Positions 33,108-41,933 of a stretch of 64,000 nucleotides of DNA are shown here, piece by piece. Numbering within the stretch: position 1 is the first letter of the stretch; the number at the start of each line of letters is the position of its first letter. Below the pieces are notes generated by a model. It searched no databases. It was not told the DNA's origin and worked only from the letters and a program-made list of their open reading frames with translations. The position numbers and the translations under genes are program-made. This DNA is from Vibrio sp. VB16. GTDB lineage: Bacteria > Pseudomonadota > Gammaproteobacteria > Enterobacterales > Vibrionaceae. Location of the stretch: positions 1,426,001 to 1,490,000 of the forward strand of contig NZ_CP087591.1 of NCBI RefSeq assembly GCF_015594925.2, read 5' to 3'.

Positions 33108-34607
33108 TTATAGGAATTGGCTAACGTAAGCGTCTACCTGTTTGTGGTATTCACTATACAGCTCTCGGTAGTACTCATGCTGTGCTTGGTTAGGAGTCGC
33201 CATCATACCCGGCGCTAGAGTGACACTGTCACGTGCGATGTCCTCTATGGTCGTTCTGATACCACTCTCATGACAAAAAGCCCATTTAGCTTGCATCGCA
33301 GCTCCTAGAGCACCCGCTTCACTGGCTGCTGGAACGTTAACAATTAGTCCCGTAACATCTGCGATTATCTGCCGCCATGTTTGGCTATTCGAACCTCCAC
33401 CAATGAGAGAAACGGAATCAAATCTTAGGCCTGCATCCGACAATACCTCAACCCCTTTGGCGAGATTATAGGTTACGCCCTCTACGGCCGCTCTAAGCAG
33501 GTTTTGTTGGGTTAGATTATCACCGGTCAAACCAAAGATTGCTCCCTTAGCCTTGGGAACATTAGGTAACCTAGCACCGGACAAATAAGGCATGACAGCG
33601 ATGCCTTGTGACCCCGGTGATACAGAGGCTATCATTTGTTCGAAGGTTGAAATGTCAGTCTTTAGCAGATCTCTAAACGCGGTTGTGGCGCTTGTCACAT
33701 TCATGGTACTGGCAAGAGGTAAATAGCCATTTGTTGAAGAACAAAAGGCATTGAGATCAGGGTAATCGACACTCTCAATCTGTTGCTTTGTGTGCGAATA
33801 GACGGTACCTGAAGTTCCTAAGCTCATGGTTAAAAGTCCCGTACCAACATTACCGGTTCCTATGGCTGCCATCATATTATCGCCACCACCACTGGAAACG
33901 ATAACGTTTGGAGAAAGGCCAAGCTCTGCTGCTAGTGAGGTTCTTATCGTACCGTGCGCTGCTTGAGAAGGGATAAGCTCGGGCAATCGACATCCATCAG
34001 GTAGGCCTATCATATCGACAACCTGCTTGCTCCATGTTTTGCTGTTTGTATCTAGCAAACCAGAACCCGATGCATCTCCTGCTTCTGTCACGTAGTTACC
34101 CGTGAACCAATAGTTGATGTAATCGTGAGGTAACATAATCTTAGCTATTCTTTCGAAGTCTTGTGGTTTTTCGTTTTTTGTCCATAACAACTTCGCAATA
34201 GTAAATGCGACCGGGACGTTGATACCGATGGTTTCTGCAAAGTTAATCTTGTTTGATGATACAAATTGATTAAGCAAATCAGTTGGTTCAGTATCACACC
34301 ATAGCTTGGCAGGGCGAATAACTTGGTCTTTATTATCTAAGATAACCAACCCGTGTTGTTGCCCTGACACACCAATAGCTTCAATGGATTTACGATCTAC
34401 ACGTCGGTTGTTTTCACCCGTATTTTCGAAGGCTTTATCCATTGCAACAACGAGCGAATCAAGCCACCAGTCTACTTGTTGTTCCTTTCTTCCATTGTCA
34501 TTACTGATAAGGGGATAGGTTTCATATCCTACGCCTAAGAGTTCGCTCCTACCATCCCATATCGCTACTTTTATTCCTTGAGTTCCACAATCTATACCGA
34601 TATACAC
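33108..34607 (-). CDS. xylB: FGGY-family carbohydrate kinase, xylulokinase-like
   Basis: This is a cytoplasmic sugar kinase of 499 residues. The phosphate-1 motif IGIDCGTQGIKV is at the N-terminus, the catalytic region reads SGQQHGLV, and the C-terminal FGGY signature appears near LIGGGSNSQTWRQIIADVTG. The overall resemblance is to XylB, but FGGY kinases change substrate easily, so here it probably phosphorylates the ketose made by the neighbouring dehydrogenase. It is divergent from gatD across a region with four CGAAAG-type boxes. The symbol is a family label, not proof of xylulose specificity. Confidence 0.88.
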   Translation of the reverse strand: MYIGIDCGTQGIKVAIWDGRSELLGVGYETYPLISNDNGRKEQQVDWWLDSLVVAMDKAFENTGENNRRVDRKSIEAIGVSGQQHGLVILDNKDQVIRPAKLWCDTEPTDLLNQFVSSNKINFAETIGINVPVAFTIAKLLWTKNEKPQDFERIAKIMLPHDYINYWFTGNYVTEAGDASGSGLLDTNSKTWSKQVVDMIGLPDGCRLPELIPSQAAHGTIRTSLAAELGLSPNVIVSSGGGDNMMAAIGTGNVGTGLLTMSLGTSGTVYSHTKQQIESVDYPDLNAFCSSTNGYLPLASTMNVTSATTAFRDLLKTDISTFEQMIASVSPGSQGIAVMPYLSGARLPNVPKAKGAIFGLTGDNLTQQNLLRAAVEGVTYNLAKGVEVLSDAGLRFDSVSLIGGGSNSQTWRQIIADVTGLIVNVPAASEAGALGAAMQAKWAFCHESGIRTTIEDIARDSVTLAPGMMATPNQAQHEYYRELYSEYHKQVDAYVSQFL

Positions 34608-34672
34608 CTTTTGACTCCTTGCGAATTGTTTTTAAAAGAAAGCACACGAAAAGTGTGATCGATGATTTAAAA

Positions 34673-34787
34673 TCGAAAACTTCCGTTGGTTATCGAAAGC
34701 TTTCGTTATTATACTTGAAAACAGATAGATTAATACGAAGAAAACATTCGAAAGAATATATTTGTCCGCGGTTTCGAAAGTTTCCGT
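34673..34787. promoter_or_regulatory. Four CGAAAG-type boxes (DeoR operators) between xylB-like and gatD-like genes
   Basis: Boxes are TCGAAAACTTCCGT (34673-34686), TCGAAAGCTTTCGT (34693-34706), TCGAAAGAATATAT (34748-34761) and TCGAAAGTTTCCGT (34774-34787). The first two start exactly 20 bp apart, two helical turns. DeoR-family sugar repressors often bind such repeated CGAAA-type motifs, and two DeoR genes lie at the end of the cluster. Confidence 0.7.
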
Positions 34788-34803
34788 GACGGGAGTAGCA
34801 AAA

Positions 34804-35862
34804 ATGGAACAAAAAATGTTGGAGGTAATTGTTGAAAGCAATGAAAGCCTTGCAATACAAGAATCAGACATACCGAAAGTGAGAGAAGGGTGTGTTCTCG
34901 TTAAAGTTAAATATTCAGGGTTATGCGGTTCTGATATCCCAAGGGTTTTTCATCACGGAGCACATTTTTATCCAATCACTTTGGGTCACGAGTTTTCAGG
35001 TCAAGCAGTGGAAGTCGCTGAAGACGTAGAAAGCATCCACGTAGGAGACAATATAGTCTGTGCACCGCTAGTACCTTGTTTTAAATGTGCTCGATGCAAA
35101 AACGGTGAGTATTCACTGTGTAAAGATTATAGCTTTGTCGGTTCAAGAATGCCGGGCGGTAATGCAGAGTATGTTGTCGTCCCAGAAAAAAGTTGTTTTC
35201 GACTACCTAAGACAATTTCGCTACAACAAGGGGCGTTTTTCGAACCGGTAACGGTAGGTATTCACCCTATATTGATGGCTGGTGGTTGTAAGGGCAAAAA
35301 TGTTGTTGTGATCGGTGTCGGGACAATAGGGTTGTTAGCGCTTCAAACTGCTAAAGCGTTGGGGGCAAAAAGTGTCACCGCTATCGATATCAACCCAAGC
35401 AAACTGGACAAAGCCAAGTTATTGGGCGCCGATGTTTGCGTCAACTCGATTCAGACAGAATCAATCGAAGCATTCCAATCCATGACTGAATTGCATGAAA
35501 ATCAACTGATTCTCGAAACAGCCGGCACGCCGATTACTGTTAAGTTGGCAACACAGATAGCAGGACCCCGAGCCGCTATCGCGCTAATTGGTACTTTGCA
35601 TAAAGATCTGCACATGACTTACAAAGAATTCGAAGTCATTTTGCGCAAAGAGCTGACCATTTTTGGTAGTTGGATGAACTACTCTGCGCCGTATCCCGGT
35701 AAAGAGTGGCAGGTTGCGGCGGACCTATTTGAACAGAATTTGATAAACACGGATTTGCTTACTGAAGGTGTATACAAACCGAAAGCCTTCATAGACGAAG
35801 TAACTAAATTAAATGGGCTTCCATCGGAAGGAAAAATATTACTAAGCTGGGAAGATGCGTAA
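34804..35862 (+). CDS. gatD: Zinc polyol dehydrogenase, GatD-like
   Basis: This is a medium-chain zinc dehydrogenase of 352 residues, closely resembling E. coli galactitol-1-phosphate 5-dehydrogenase along its whole length (SGLCGSD-PR-F--GAH-YPITLGHEFSG; GSWMNYS-P-PG-EW). Catalytic zinc ligands are Cys in LCGSD and His-Glu in GHEF. The structural zinc cluster CxxCxxCx7C is complete. The NAD motif is GVGTIGLLA. The ATG at 34804 has GGGAG upstream. Because the cluster has an ABC importer and no PTS, its natural substrate may be an unphosphorylated polyol. It is the first gene of the plus-strand operon and overlaps gatY by one base. Confidence 0.9.
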   Translation: MEQKMLEVIVESNESLAIQESDIPKVREGCVLVKVKYSGLCGSDIPRVFHHGAHFYPITLGHEFSGQAVEVAEDVESIHVGDNIVCAPLVPCFKCARCKNGEYSLCKDYSFVGSRMPGGNAEYVVVPEKSCFRLPKTISLQQGAFFEPVTVGIHPILMAGGCKGKNVVVIGVGTIGLLALQTAKALGAKSVTAIDINPSKLDKAKLLGADVCVNSIQTESIEAFQSMTELHENQLILETAGTPITVKLATQIAGPRAAIALIGTLHKDLHMTYKEFEVILRKELTIFGSWMNYSAPYPGKEWQVAADLFEQNLINTDLLTEGVYKPKAFIDEVTKLNGLPSEGKILLSWEDA

Positions 35863-36719
35863 TGAAAAACTTAATAAACAGTAATTACTTATTAAAAGAT
35901 GCACAGAAAAATGGTTACGCAATACCAGCATTTAATGTGCATAACCTAGAAACTGTACACGTCGTTTTGGATACATGTAAGAAGCTTGAATCACCAGTAA
36001 TTATCGCTGGTACGCCTGGTACCTATAGCTATGGTGGCATCCAAGAGATGATAAGTATCGTTGATTCAGCGGCACGCGTTAGAGACATGCAAGTGGTTCT
36101 TCACCTCGATCATCATCATGATTTAGATGATATGGAATTCAAAGTTCGCAGTGGTATCCGCTCGGCAATGATCGACGGCAGCGCATTATCTCTCGATCAA
36201 AATATAGAGTTAACGTCAAAAGCGGTAAAACTTTGTCACCGCTTTGGCTGTAGCGTGGAAGCGGAAATTGGTCAATTGGTAGGCCAAGAAGATGACATGA
36301 TTATCGAAGTTGCCAACGACCCATATACGATTCCAGAAGATGCGTTGCGACTCGTTCGAGCAACCAATATCGATTCACTAGCCATTGCTATTGGTACTGC
36401 TCATGGTCTTTATAAAGAAAAGCCTAAGTTAGATTTCGCACGATTAGAAAAAATCGCGGCTTTGATTGATATTCCTTTGGTGCTTCACGGTGCATCGGGT
36501 GTGCCAGATGAAGATGTCAGTCGCTGCATTGATATGGGTATCTGTAAAGTAAACGTCGCAACAGAGCTGAAAATAGCTTATGCGGATGCGCTAAAACAAG
36601 TATTCATGGAAAACCCAGCCGTGAATGATCCGCGTGAGTATAACGTTAAAGCGAAGCAGGCCATGGCGGACGTCATAGAGCAAAAAATTAGAGTCTGTAG
36701 AAGTAGCGGAAGAATTTAG
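35862..36719 (+). CDS. gatY: Class II tagatose/fructose-bisphosphate aldolase, catalytic subunit
   Basis: This enzyme cleaves tagatose-1,6-bisphosphate to dihydroxyacetone phosphate and glyceraldehyde-3-phosphate. The 285-residue protein tracks E. coli GatY closely. AVPAFN-like AIPAFNVHNLET, the zinc-binding HLDHHHD, the EAEIGQLVGQEDD segment, the GTAHG zinc-loop histidine and LHGASG are all present. It overlaps the gatD stop by one base (TAATG) and is followed by the fucU-like gene. The GatZ-type partner lies about 2.8 kb upstream. Confidence 0.93.
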   Translation: MKNLINSNYLLKDAQKNGYAIPAFNVHNLETVHVVLDTCKKLESPVIIAGTPGTYSYGGIQEMISIVDSAARVRDMQVVLHLDHHHDLDDMEFKVRSGIRSAMIDGSALSLDQNIELTSKAVKLCHRFGCSVEAEIGQLVGQEDDMIIEVANDPYTIPEDALRLVRATNIDSLAIAIGTAHGLYKEKPKLDFARLEKIAALIDIPLVLHGASGVPDEDVSRCIDMGICKVNVATELKIAYADALKQVFMENPAVNDPREYNVKAKQAMADVIEQKIRVCRSSGRI

Positions 36720-36760
36720 TCCAATTTAGTTAAAAGATCCGGAAGTAATAAGGCAATAAG

Positions 36761-37183
36761 ATGTTAAAAAATATTAGTCCCTTGATATCACCTGACTTAT
36801 TGAGAGAGTTATGCAAGATGGGCCACGGAGATGAAATCGTCATTAGCGATGCTCATTTCCCTGCCTACAGCTGTAATGACTTGATATTCAGAGCCGATGG
36901 AATAGAAGTCTCCCAGTTATTGGAAGCGATTGTTCCCCTGTTTGAGCTTGATCAATATGTTGATGACAAAGTGGTAATGATGGCACCTGTCAAAGGTGAT
37001 CGATTACCAGATGGTTTAGTTGAAGAGTATGCGGACGCTCTTCCTGAAGGAACAGAGATTACCTTCATCGATAGATTTGCATTCTATGATAGAGCGCAAA
37101 CCGCTACTTGTGTCGTAGTAACTGGTACTACTAGAAAATACGGCAACATAATCCTCAAAAAAGGGGTTACTCCCTTAACTTAA
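36761..37183 (+). CDS. fucU: RbsD/FucU-family sugar mutarotase
   Basis: This is a 140-residue cytoplasmic mutarotase that interconverts sugar anomers after import. It is very close to E. coli FucU in length and sequence (MLK-ISPLISP-LL---MGHGDEI--SDAHFPA, then NRFAFYERAQ-like DRFAFYDRAQ). The catalytic His and Asp of GHGDEI and SDAH are intact. FucU acts on L-fucose, ribose and galactose, so the substrate is not fixed. Its presence implies that a reducing aldose or ketose passes through the ABC importer encoded next to it. Confidence 0.92.
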   Translation: MLKNISPLISPDLLRELCKMGHGDEIVISDAHFPAYSCNDLIFRADGIEVSQLLEAIVPLFELDQYVDDKVVMMAPVKGDRLPDGLVEEYADALPEGTEITFIDRFAFYDRAQTATCVVVTGTTRKYGNIILKKGVTPLT

Positions 37184-37211
37184 GCATTATTGAAATGCAC
37201 GGAGGCTATGT

Positions 37212-38735
37212 ATGACAAACACATTATTATCAATGCGCAACATTTCAAAAGCTTTCACAGGTGTTCAAGCACTAAGCAACGTCGATTTTGATCTACGTAA
37301 AGGCGAAGTGCATGCACTTATGGGGGAAAATGGTGCAGGCAAATCAACGTTAATGAAGGTACTTATCGGCGTTCATGAAGCGGATGAAGGCACCATTGAA
37401 TACAAAGGAGAAAAGCGCACATTTTCTTCGGTATTAGAAGCTCAGAAAAACGGAATAAGCATGATCTTCCAAGAGCTTAACCTAATACCTCACCTAACGG
37501 TGGCAGAAAATATTTTCTTTGCTCGTGAACCTTTGACGAGAGGCATCGTTAACCATAAAAAAATGGAAAAAGATGCGGCGAAATTATTAGAGATCTTTGA
37601 AATAGGGGTCAACCCTACCGATGTCGTTAATACCTTGTCTGTTGCGAAACAGCAAATGGTCGAGATTGCAAAGGCACTTTCGTTTGATGTTGAAGTGCTG
37701 ATTATGGATGAACCAACATCGGCGTTGACTGAAAAAGAGATCGAAAAACTTTTTGAGTTGGTAGAAAAGCTTAAGTCACAAGGTGTGTGTATCGTTTATA
37801 TCTCGCATCGAATGGACGAACTTAAACGTATCTGTGACCACATCACCATCTTCCGTGACGGCATGTACGTATCTGATCATGTGTTAAGTGACATTAGCAT
37901 GGACGATATTATTTCCAAGATGGTTGGACGGTCTTTAGATAAGAAATTCCCGAAAAGAACCTCTGTTCCACAAGAAGACATGATCATGTCGGTGATAAAC
38001 GCAGAACGAAACGGCGTATTTAAACCACTGAACTTTGATCTTCGAAAGGGAGAGATTCTGGGTTTCACTGGCTTGGTTGGGGCGAAACGCACCGAACTTG
38101 CTCGTTCTATATTTGGCGCTGATCCGTTAGACGATGGTGAGATTTATATTCACGGCCAACAGGTTTCTATTAAGTCTCCTGCGGATTCGATAAAAGCGGG
38201 TATTGCTTATCTTTCTGAAGACCGAAAGTTAAACGGTGTTGCAGTCAAAATGACCATTCGTGAAAACATTACCATGGCATCCATGGATAAAGTGTGCAAC
38301 GACTATGGTGTCATATCGACTAGCGAAGAATGTGTAGCGTCAAAAACATTCATCGACAAAATGGAGATAAAAACCCCCACTGTAGAGCAGCTTGTAAATA
38401 ATCTGAGCGGTGGCAATCAACAGAAGGTGGTAATCGGTAAGTGGTTGTTTAGAGAAGCTAAAGTAATGATATTCGATGAACCAACCCGTGGCATCGATGT
38501 AGGGGCAAAATACGCAATCTACGAATTGCTTGATGCACTTGCCGCCGATGGAGTAGGCGTCATTATGATCTCGTCAGAACTGCCAGAAGTAATGGGTATG
38601 TCCGACCGCGTTATCGTAATGAAGGAAGGGGAAATGACAGGAATGTTAGAAACCTCAAAAACGGACCAAGAAGAAATCATGCACTATGCGACGGGCGTTA
38701 AACATATGTTCGCTCATGAATATGAGGAAGCTTAA
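37212..38735 (+). CDS. rbsA: Sugar ABC importer ATPase, two-domain (RbsA/MglA type)
   Basis: It has two ABC domains in one chain of 507 residues. The first has Walker A GENGAGKST, signature TLSVAKQQM (degenerate, as usual in RbsA) and Walker B LIMDEPTSALT. The second has a degenerate Walker A region (GLVGAKRTEL), signature NLSGGNQQK and Walker B MIFDEPTRGID. This asymmetry is normal for CUT2 importers. GGAGG lies before the ATG. The permease-binding-protein gene follows with no gap (TAA then ATG). The sugar is not identifiable from the ATPase. Confidence 0.93.
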   Translation: MTNTLLSMRNISKAFTGVQALSNVDFDLRKGEVHALMGENGAGKSTLMKVLIGVHEADEGTIEYKGEKRTFSSVLEAQKNGISMIFQELNLIPHLTVAENIFFAREPLTRGIVNHKKMEKDAAKLLEIFEIGVNPTDVVNTLSVAKQQMVEIAKALSFDVEVLIMDEPTSALTEKEIEKLFELVEKLKSQGVCIVYISHRMDELKRICDHITIFRDGMYVSDHVLSDISMDDIISKMVGRSLDKKFPKRTSVPQEDMIMSVINAERNGVFKPLNFDLRKGEILGFTGLVGAKRTELARSIFGADPLDDGEIYIHGQQVSIKSPADSIKAGIAYLSEDRKLNGVAVKMTIRENITMASMDKVCNDYGVISTSEECVASKTFIDKMEIKTPTVEQLVNNLSGGNQQKVVIGKWLFREAKVMIFDEPTRGIDVGAKYAIYELLDALAADGVGVIMISSELPEVMGMSDRVIVMKEGEMTGMLETSKTDQEEIMHYATGVKHMFAHEYEEA

Positions 38736-40727
38736 ATGACTGAAAAACAAAAACTGATGCTGCAAAAATTAGCAGCATTTGGAGGCTTGATTGCTCTGCT
38801 TATCGCCTTCACCGCAACGAACGAATATTTTTTAACTATCAATAACTTGATGACTATTGGATTGCAAACGTCAACGATCGCCTTTATGGGTATCGGTGTA
38901 ACGTGTGTCATTCTAACTGGGGGAATAGATCTTAGTATTGGGTCGGTGGTTGCGCTTGCTGGCGTAGCGGCTGGTATGGCGGTAAATGCGGGCATGCCTG
39001 TTTCGTTAGGGCTTGTATTTGGCGTATTTATCGGTGGATTGTGTGGTTTAACCAACGGTTTTTTTGTTACCTTTTTGAAGATACCACCTTTCATTGCAAC
39101 ATTGGGCATGATGATGATTGCCCGTGGTCTGGCGTTATATATCACCAACGCTGCACCCGTATCCGGTATGCCAGAATCGTTCTCTTACCTCGGTAACGGA
39201 GCACTATTTAGAGTCGTTGAAATCGGTGCAAATGGTTTCCCTATCGTTAAGTTCCCGGGTATTCCTTATCCAGTTATTTTGATGTTAGTTATTGCGGCCA
39301 TGTTTACATTTGCATTAACCAAGCTACGTGTTGGTCGCTACCTATACGCAATCGGTTCAAATGAAGAAGCAGCTCGTCTTTCTGGTATCAAGACAGAGAG
39401 AGTCAAGATTTATGCCTACACGGCTTGCGGAGCATTAGCAGGACTTGCAGGTGTAGTACTCGCATCTCGATTAGTAACAGCACAACCGAATGGTGGTGTT
39501 GCTTACGAGTTGGATGCAATCGCAAGCGCCGTGGTAGGTGGAACATCACTAATGGGAGGGGTAGGTACGATACCAGGAACTCTGATTGGTGCATTTATCA
39601 TGGGCGTGCTCCGTAATGGTTTGAATATGAATGGTGTTTCTTTCTTCGTTCAACAAATCATTATCGGTAGCGTAATAATAATGACGGTGGCATTTGATCA
39701 GCTTCGTCAAAACCCGGTTAAAAAACCAAAATCTGTACCTACAAAGAAAAATGCGCCTAACAAGGAGGGCGGTACTATGAAAAAACTCGCAATGGTAGCA
39801 ATGATTGGACTTACTACAATGTTCAGCATGCCGGATGCATTTGCTAAATCTAACGAAATAGCAGTTATCGTGAAGACATCTAATTCTAACTTCTGGCAAA
39901 ATGTTCGTGGTGGAGCTGAAGATGCTGAAAAAGAGTTAGGCCAATATAAAATCACGTTCCAGGGACCAGAAGCAGAAACAAACGTAGCAGAGCAAGTTAA
40001 TATGGTCGATAACGCGATTAACCGTGGCGTGTCAGGCATCGTATTAGCACCTTCTGATCCAAACGCCTTGGTTCCTTCCGTTAAGAAAGCGTGGGAAGCA
40101 GGAATTCCAGTTGTATTAATTGACTCTAGTTTAGAAAATGACAAGTATTATCAAGCATTCTTAGCAACAGATAACCGTACAGCTGGTGCACTTGCTGCTA
40201 AAAAGCTGATAGCTGACCTAAAGGCATCAGGTAAAAAAGTAACGAAAGTTGCCATGATGTCATTTACTCCAGGTGCAGGTTCAGCGATTGAGCGTGACGG
40301 TGGATTCATGGATGAAGTGAAGAAAGCAGGCGCGGAAATTATCGGTCCTTTCTATTCACAAGCAGACATGGTTACTGCACTCAACCAAACTATCGACGTA
40401 TTAGCGTCAAATAAAGATCTCGTTGCTATCTTTGGTTCGAATGAACCAACTGCAGTTGGTATGGGCCGTGCACTTAAGCAACAAGGTTTCGCTGGTAAAG
40501 TTGTTGCGGTTGGTTTTGACGGAAACTCTGACCTTCAATCGTTCGTAAAAGATGGCACTTTAAACGGTATCGTTGTGCAATCTTCTTACGCGATGGGTTA
40601 TGAAGGTGTTCAAACAGTAAACAAAATCCTTAAAGGTGAAAAAGTTGAGAAGTTCATCGATACAGGTGTTGTTTACGTAACTAAGCAAAACATCGACACT
40701 AAAGAAGCTAAGTCAGTACTTTACTAA
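38736..40727 (+). CDS. In-frame fusion of CUT2 sugar permease (RbsC) and periplasmic binding protein (RbsB)
   Basis: One uninterrupted frame encodes 663 residues. Residues 1 to about 325 are an RbsC-type permease with eight or more helices (GGIDLSIGSVVAL, GGTSLMGGVGTIPG). A Lys/Pro-rich linker follows, and residues 348-663 are a complete RbsB-type periplasmic sugar-binding protein with its own signal peptide (MKKLAMVAMIGL... cleavage after DAFA). AAGGAGG lies just before the internal ATG at 39777-39779, so the binding protein can also be made alone. No stop codon separates the two parts. The chain could be cleaved by signal peptidase, stay tethered, or be an artefact of a lost stop or small sequencing error. 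Confidence 0.88.
   Translation: MTEKQKLMLQKLAAFGGLIALLIAFTATNEYFLTINNLMTIGLQTSTIAFMGIGVTCVILTGGIDLSIGSVVALAGVAAGMAVNAGMPVSLGLVFGVFIGGLCGLTNGFFVTFLKIPPFIATLGMMMIARGLALYITNAAPVSGMPESFSYLGNGALFRVVEIGANGFPIVKFPGIPYPVILMLVIAAMFTFALTKLRVGRYLYAIGSNEEAARLSGIKTERVKIYAYTACGALAGLAGVVLASRLVTAQPNGGVAYELDAIASAVVGGTSLMGGVGTIPGTLIGAFIMGVLRNGLNMNGVSFFVQQIIIGSVIIMTVAFDQLRQNPVKKPKSVPTKKNAPNKEGGTMKKLAMVAMIGLTTMFSMPDAFAKSNEIAVIVKTSNSNFWQNVRGGAEDAEKELGQYKITFQGPEAETNVAEQVNMVDNAINRGVSGIVLAPSDPNALVPSVKKAWEAGIPVVLIDSSLENDKYYQAFLATDNRTAGALAAKKLIADLKASGKKVTKVAMMSFTPGAGSAIERDGGFMDEVKKAGAEIIGPFYSQADMVTALNQTIDVLASNKDLVAIFGSNEPTAVGMGRALKQQGFAGKVVAVGFDGNSDLQSFVKDGTLNGIVVQSSYAMGYEGVQTVNKILKGEKVEKFIDTGVVYVTKQNIDTKEAKSVLY
39762..39779 (+). 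promoter_or_regulatory. Internal ribosome site and start codon for the binding protein
   Basis: AAGGAGG followed by nine bases and ATG lies inside the permease-binding-protein frame. This is a near-perfect Shine-Dalgarno sequence and would give a separate 316-residue RbsB-like protein (39777-40727). Confidence 0.75.
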
Positions 40728-40748
40728 TAACAAGTATCATTAGAATAC

Positions 40749-40788
40749 AAGGTGCCCCTCACCTCCTAATTTTGAGGGGCCACCTTTT
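40749..40788 (+). terminator. Hairpin between binding protein and aldo/keto reductase
   Basis: AAGGTGCCCCTCA (40749-40761) pairs with TGAGGGG plus CACCTT (40773-40786) with one bulged C, followed by only TT and CA. It may be a partial terminator that lowers expression of the downstream reductase and stabilises the upstream transcript. Confidence 0.6.
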
Positions 40789-40803
40789 CAAAAGGAATTA
40801 AAC

Positions 40804-41829
40804 ATGTCTCAATTCAAAATATCAAATAACGCAGTCGCGCAATCATCCATTCCAACGAAGGTACTAGCGAATGGAATTAAGATGCCAGCTATCGGTATGG
40901 GTACATTTGGTTCAGATAGATTTACCGCAGAAGAAGTTTCAAATGCAGTCTTAGGTGCGGCTTCTATTGGTTTTCGCTTTTTTGACTGTGCATCGGTGTA
41001 TGGAAACGAAAAACTGATTGGTGATGTGTTCCAGCAGATGATGAATGGTGGCATACCAAGAGAAGAACTGTTCATCGACTCTAAGGTTTGGAATGACCAA
41101 CATGATGACGTTATTGCAGCGTGTAAACAGTCATTAGAAGATCTTCAATTAGACTATCTTGATCTCTACCTGGTGCATTGGCCTTTCTCAAATTATCATG
41201 CGCCTGGTTGCGACGGTGATTCTCGTAGCCCTGATTCAACACCGTTTATCCAAGAAAAATTCATGAATACATGGAGACAGATGGAACAACTTGTCGACAT
41301 GGGTTTAGTTAAGAGTATCGGTACGTCAAACATGACACAGGCAAAAATGGAGCTTCTTTTGAGAGATGCTCGTATTAAGCCAGTTGTTAACGAATTTGAA
41401 TGCCACCCACACTTCCAGCAACAAGGTTTGTACGATTATTTAGTGGCTAACGACGTATTACCCGTTGGTTTCTGTCCAATTGGTTCTCCTACACGCCCGG
41501 ACAGAGACAAAACCGATAACGATACAGTAGACATTGAAGACCCGGTCATTGTTGCAGCAGCGAAACGTTTAGGGGTTCATCCTGCGGTCATATGCATCAA
41601 GTGGGCTGCTCAACGTGGCCACGTGCCTATTCCTTTCTCTGTACGTGAGAATGAATATCACACGAATCTGAAATGCATCACCGAGAATCCGTTAACCGAT
41701 GAAGAGATGGATGCTATTTCTAAAAACGACAAAAACTGTCGCTTAATCAAAGGCCAAGTATTCTTGTGGGAAACAGCAAAAGGCTGGGAAGACCTTTGGG
41801 ATATAGACGGCAAGATAGCAACTGAGTAG
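40804..41829 (+). CDS. Aldo/keto reductase
   Basis: This is an NAD(P)H-dependent carbonyl reductase of the AKR superfamily, 341 residues. The catalytic tetrad is visible as Asp in FFDCASVYGNE, Tyr in the same segment, Lys in IDSKVWND, and His in YLVHWPF. The TIM-barrel order is normal. AAAAGGA precedes the ATG. In this cluster it may reduce an aldose to the polyol used by the GatD-like enzyme, or reduce an aldehyde released by the aldolase. It is the last enzyme gene before the two regulators, behind a hairpin that may reduce its expression. Confidence 0.9.
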   Translation: MSQFKISNNAVAQSSIPTKVLANGIKMPAIGMGTFGSDRFTAEEVSNAVLGAASIGFRFFDCASVYGNEKLIGDVFQQMMNGGIPREELFIDSKVWNDQHDDVIAACKQSLEDLQLDYLDLYLVHWPFSNYHAPGCDGDSRSPDSTPFIQEKFMNTWRQMEQLVDMGLVKSIGTSNMTQAKMELLLRDARIKPVVNEFECHPHFQQQGLYDYLVANDVLPVGFCPIGSPTRPDRDKTDNDTVDIEDPVIVAAAKRLGVHPAVICIKWAAQRGHVPIPFSVRENEYHTNLKCITENPLTDEEMDAISKNDKNCRLIKGQVFLWETAKGWEDLWDIDGKIATE

Positions 41830-41933
41830 CGATAAATAATACAGGCGTGCCTTTTACGTAATATAGACAGAATAGAGCAATAAAGAAAATCGTAAAAGGC
41901 AGCCACTTTATCGACAGACAAGAGGTACAATTA

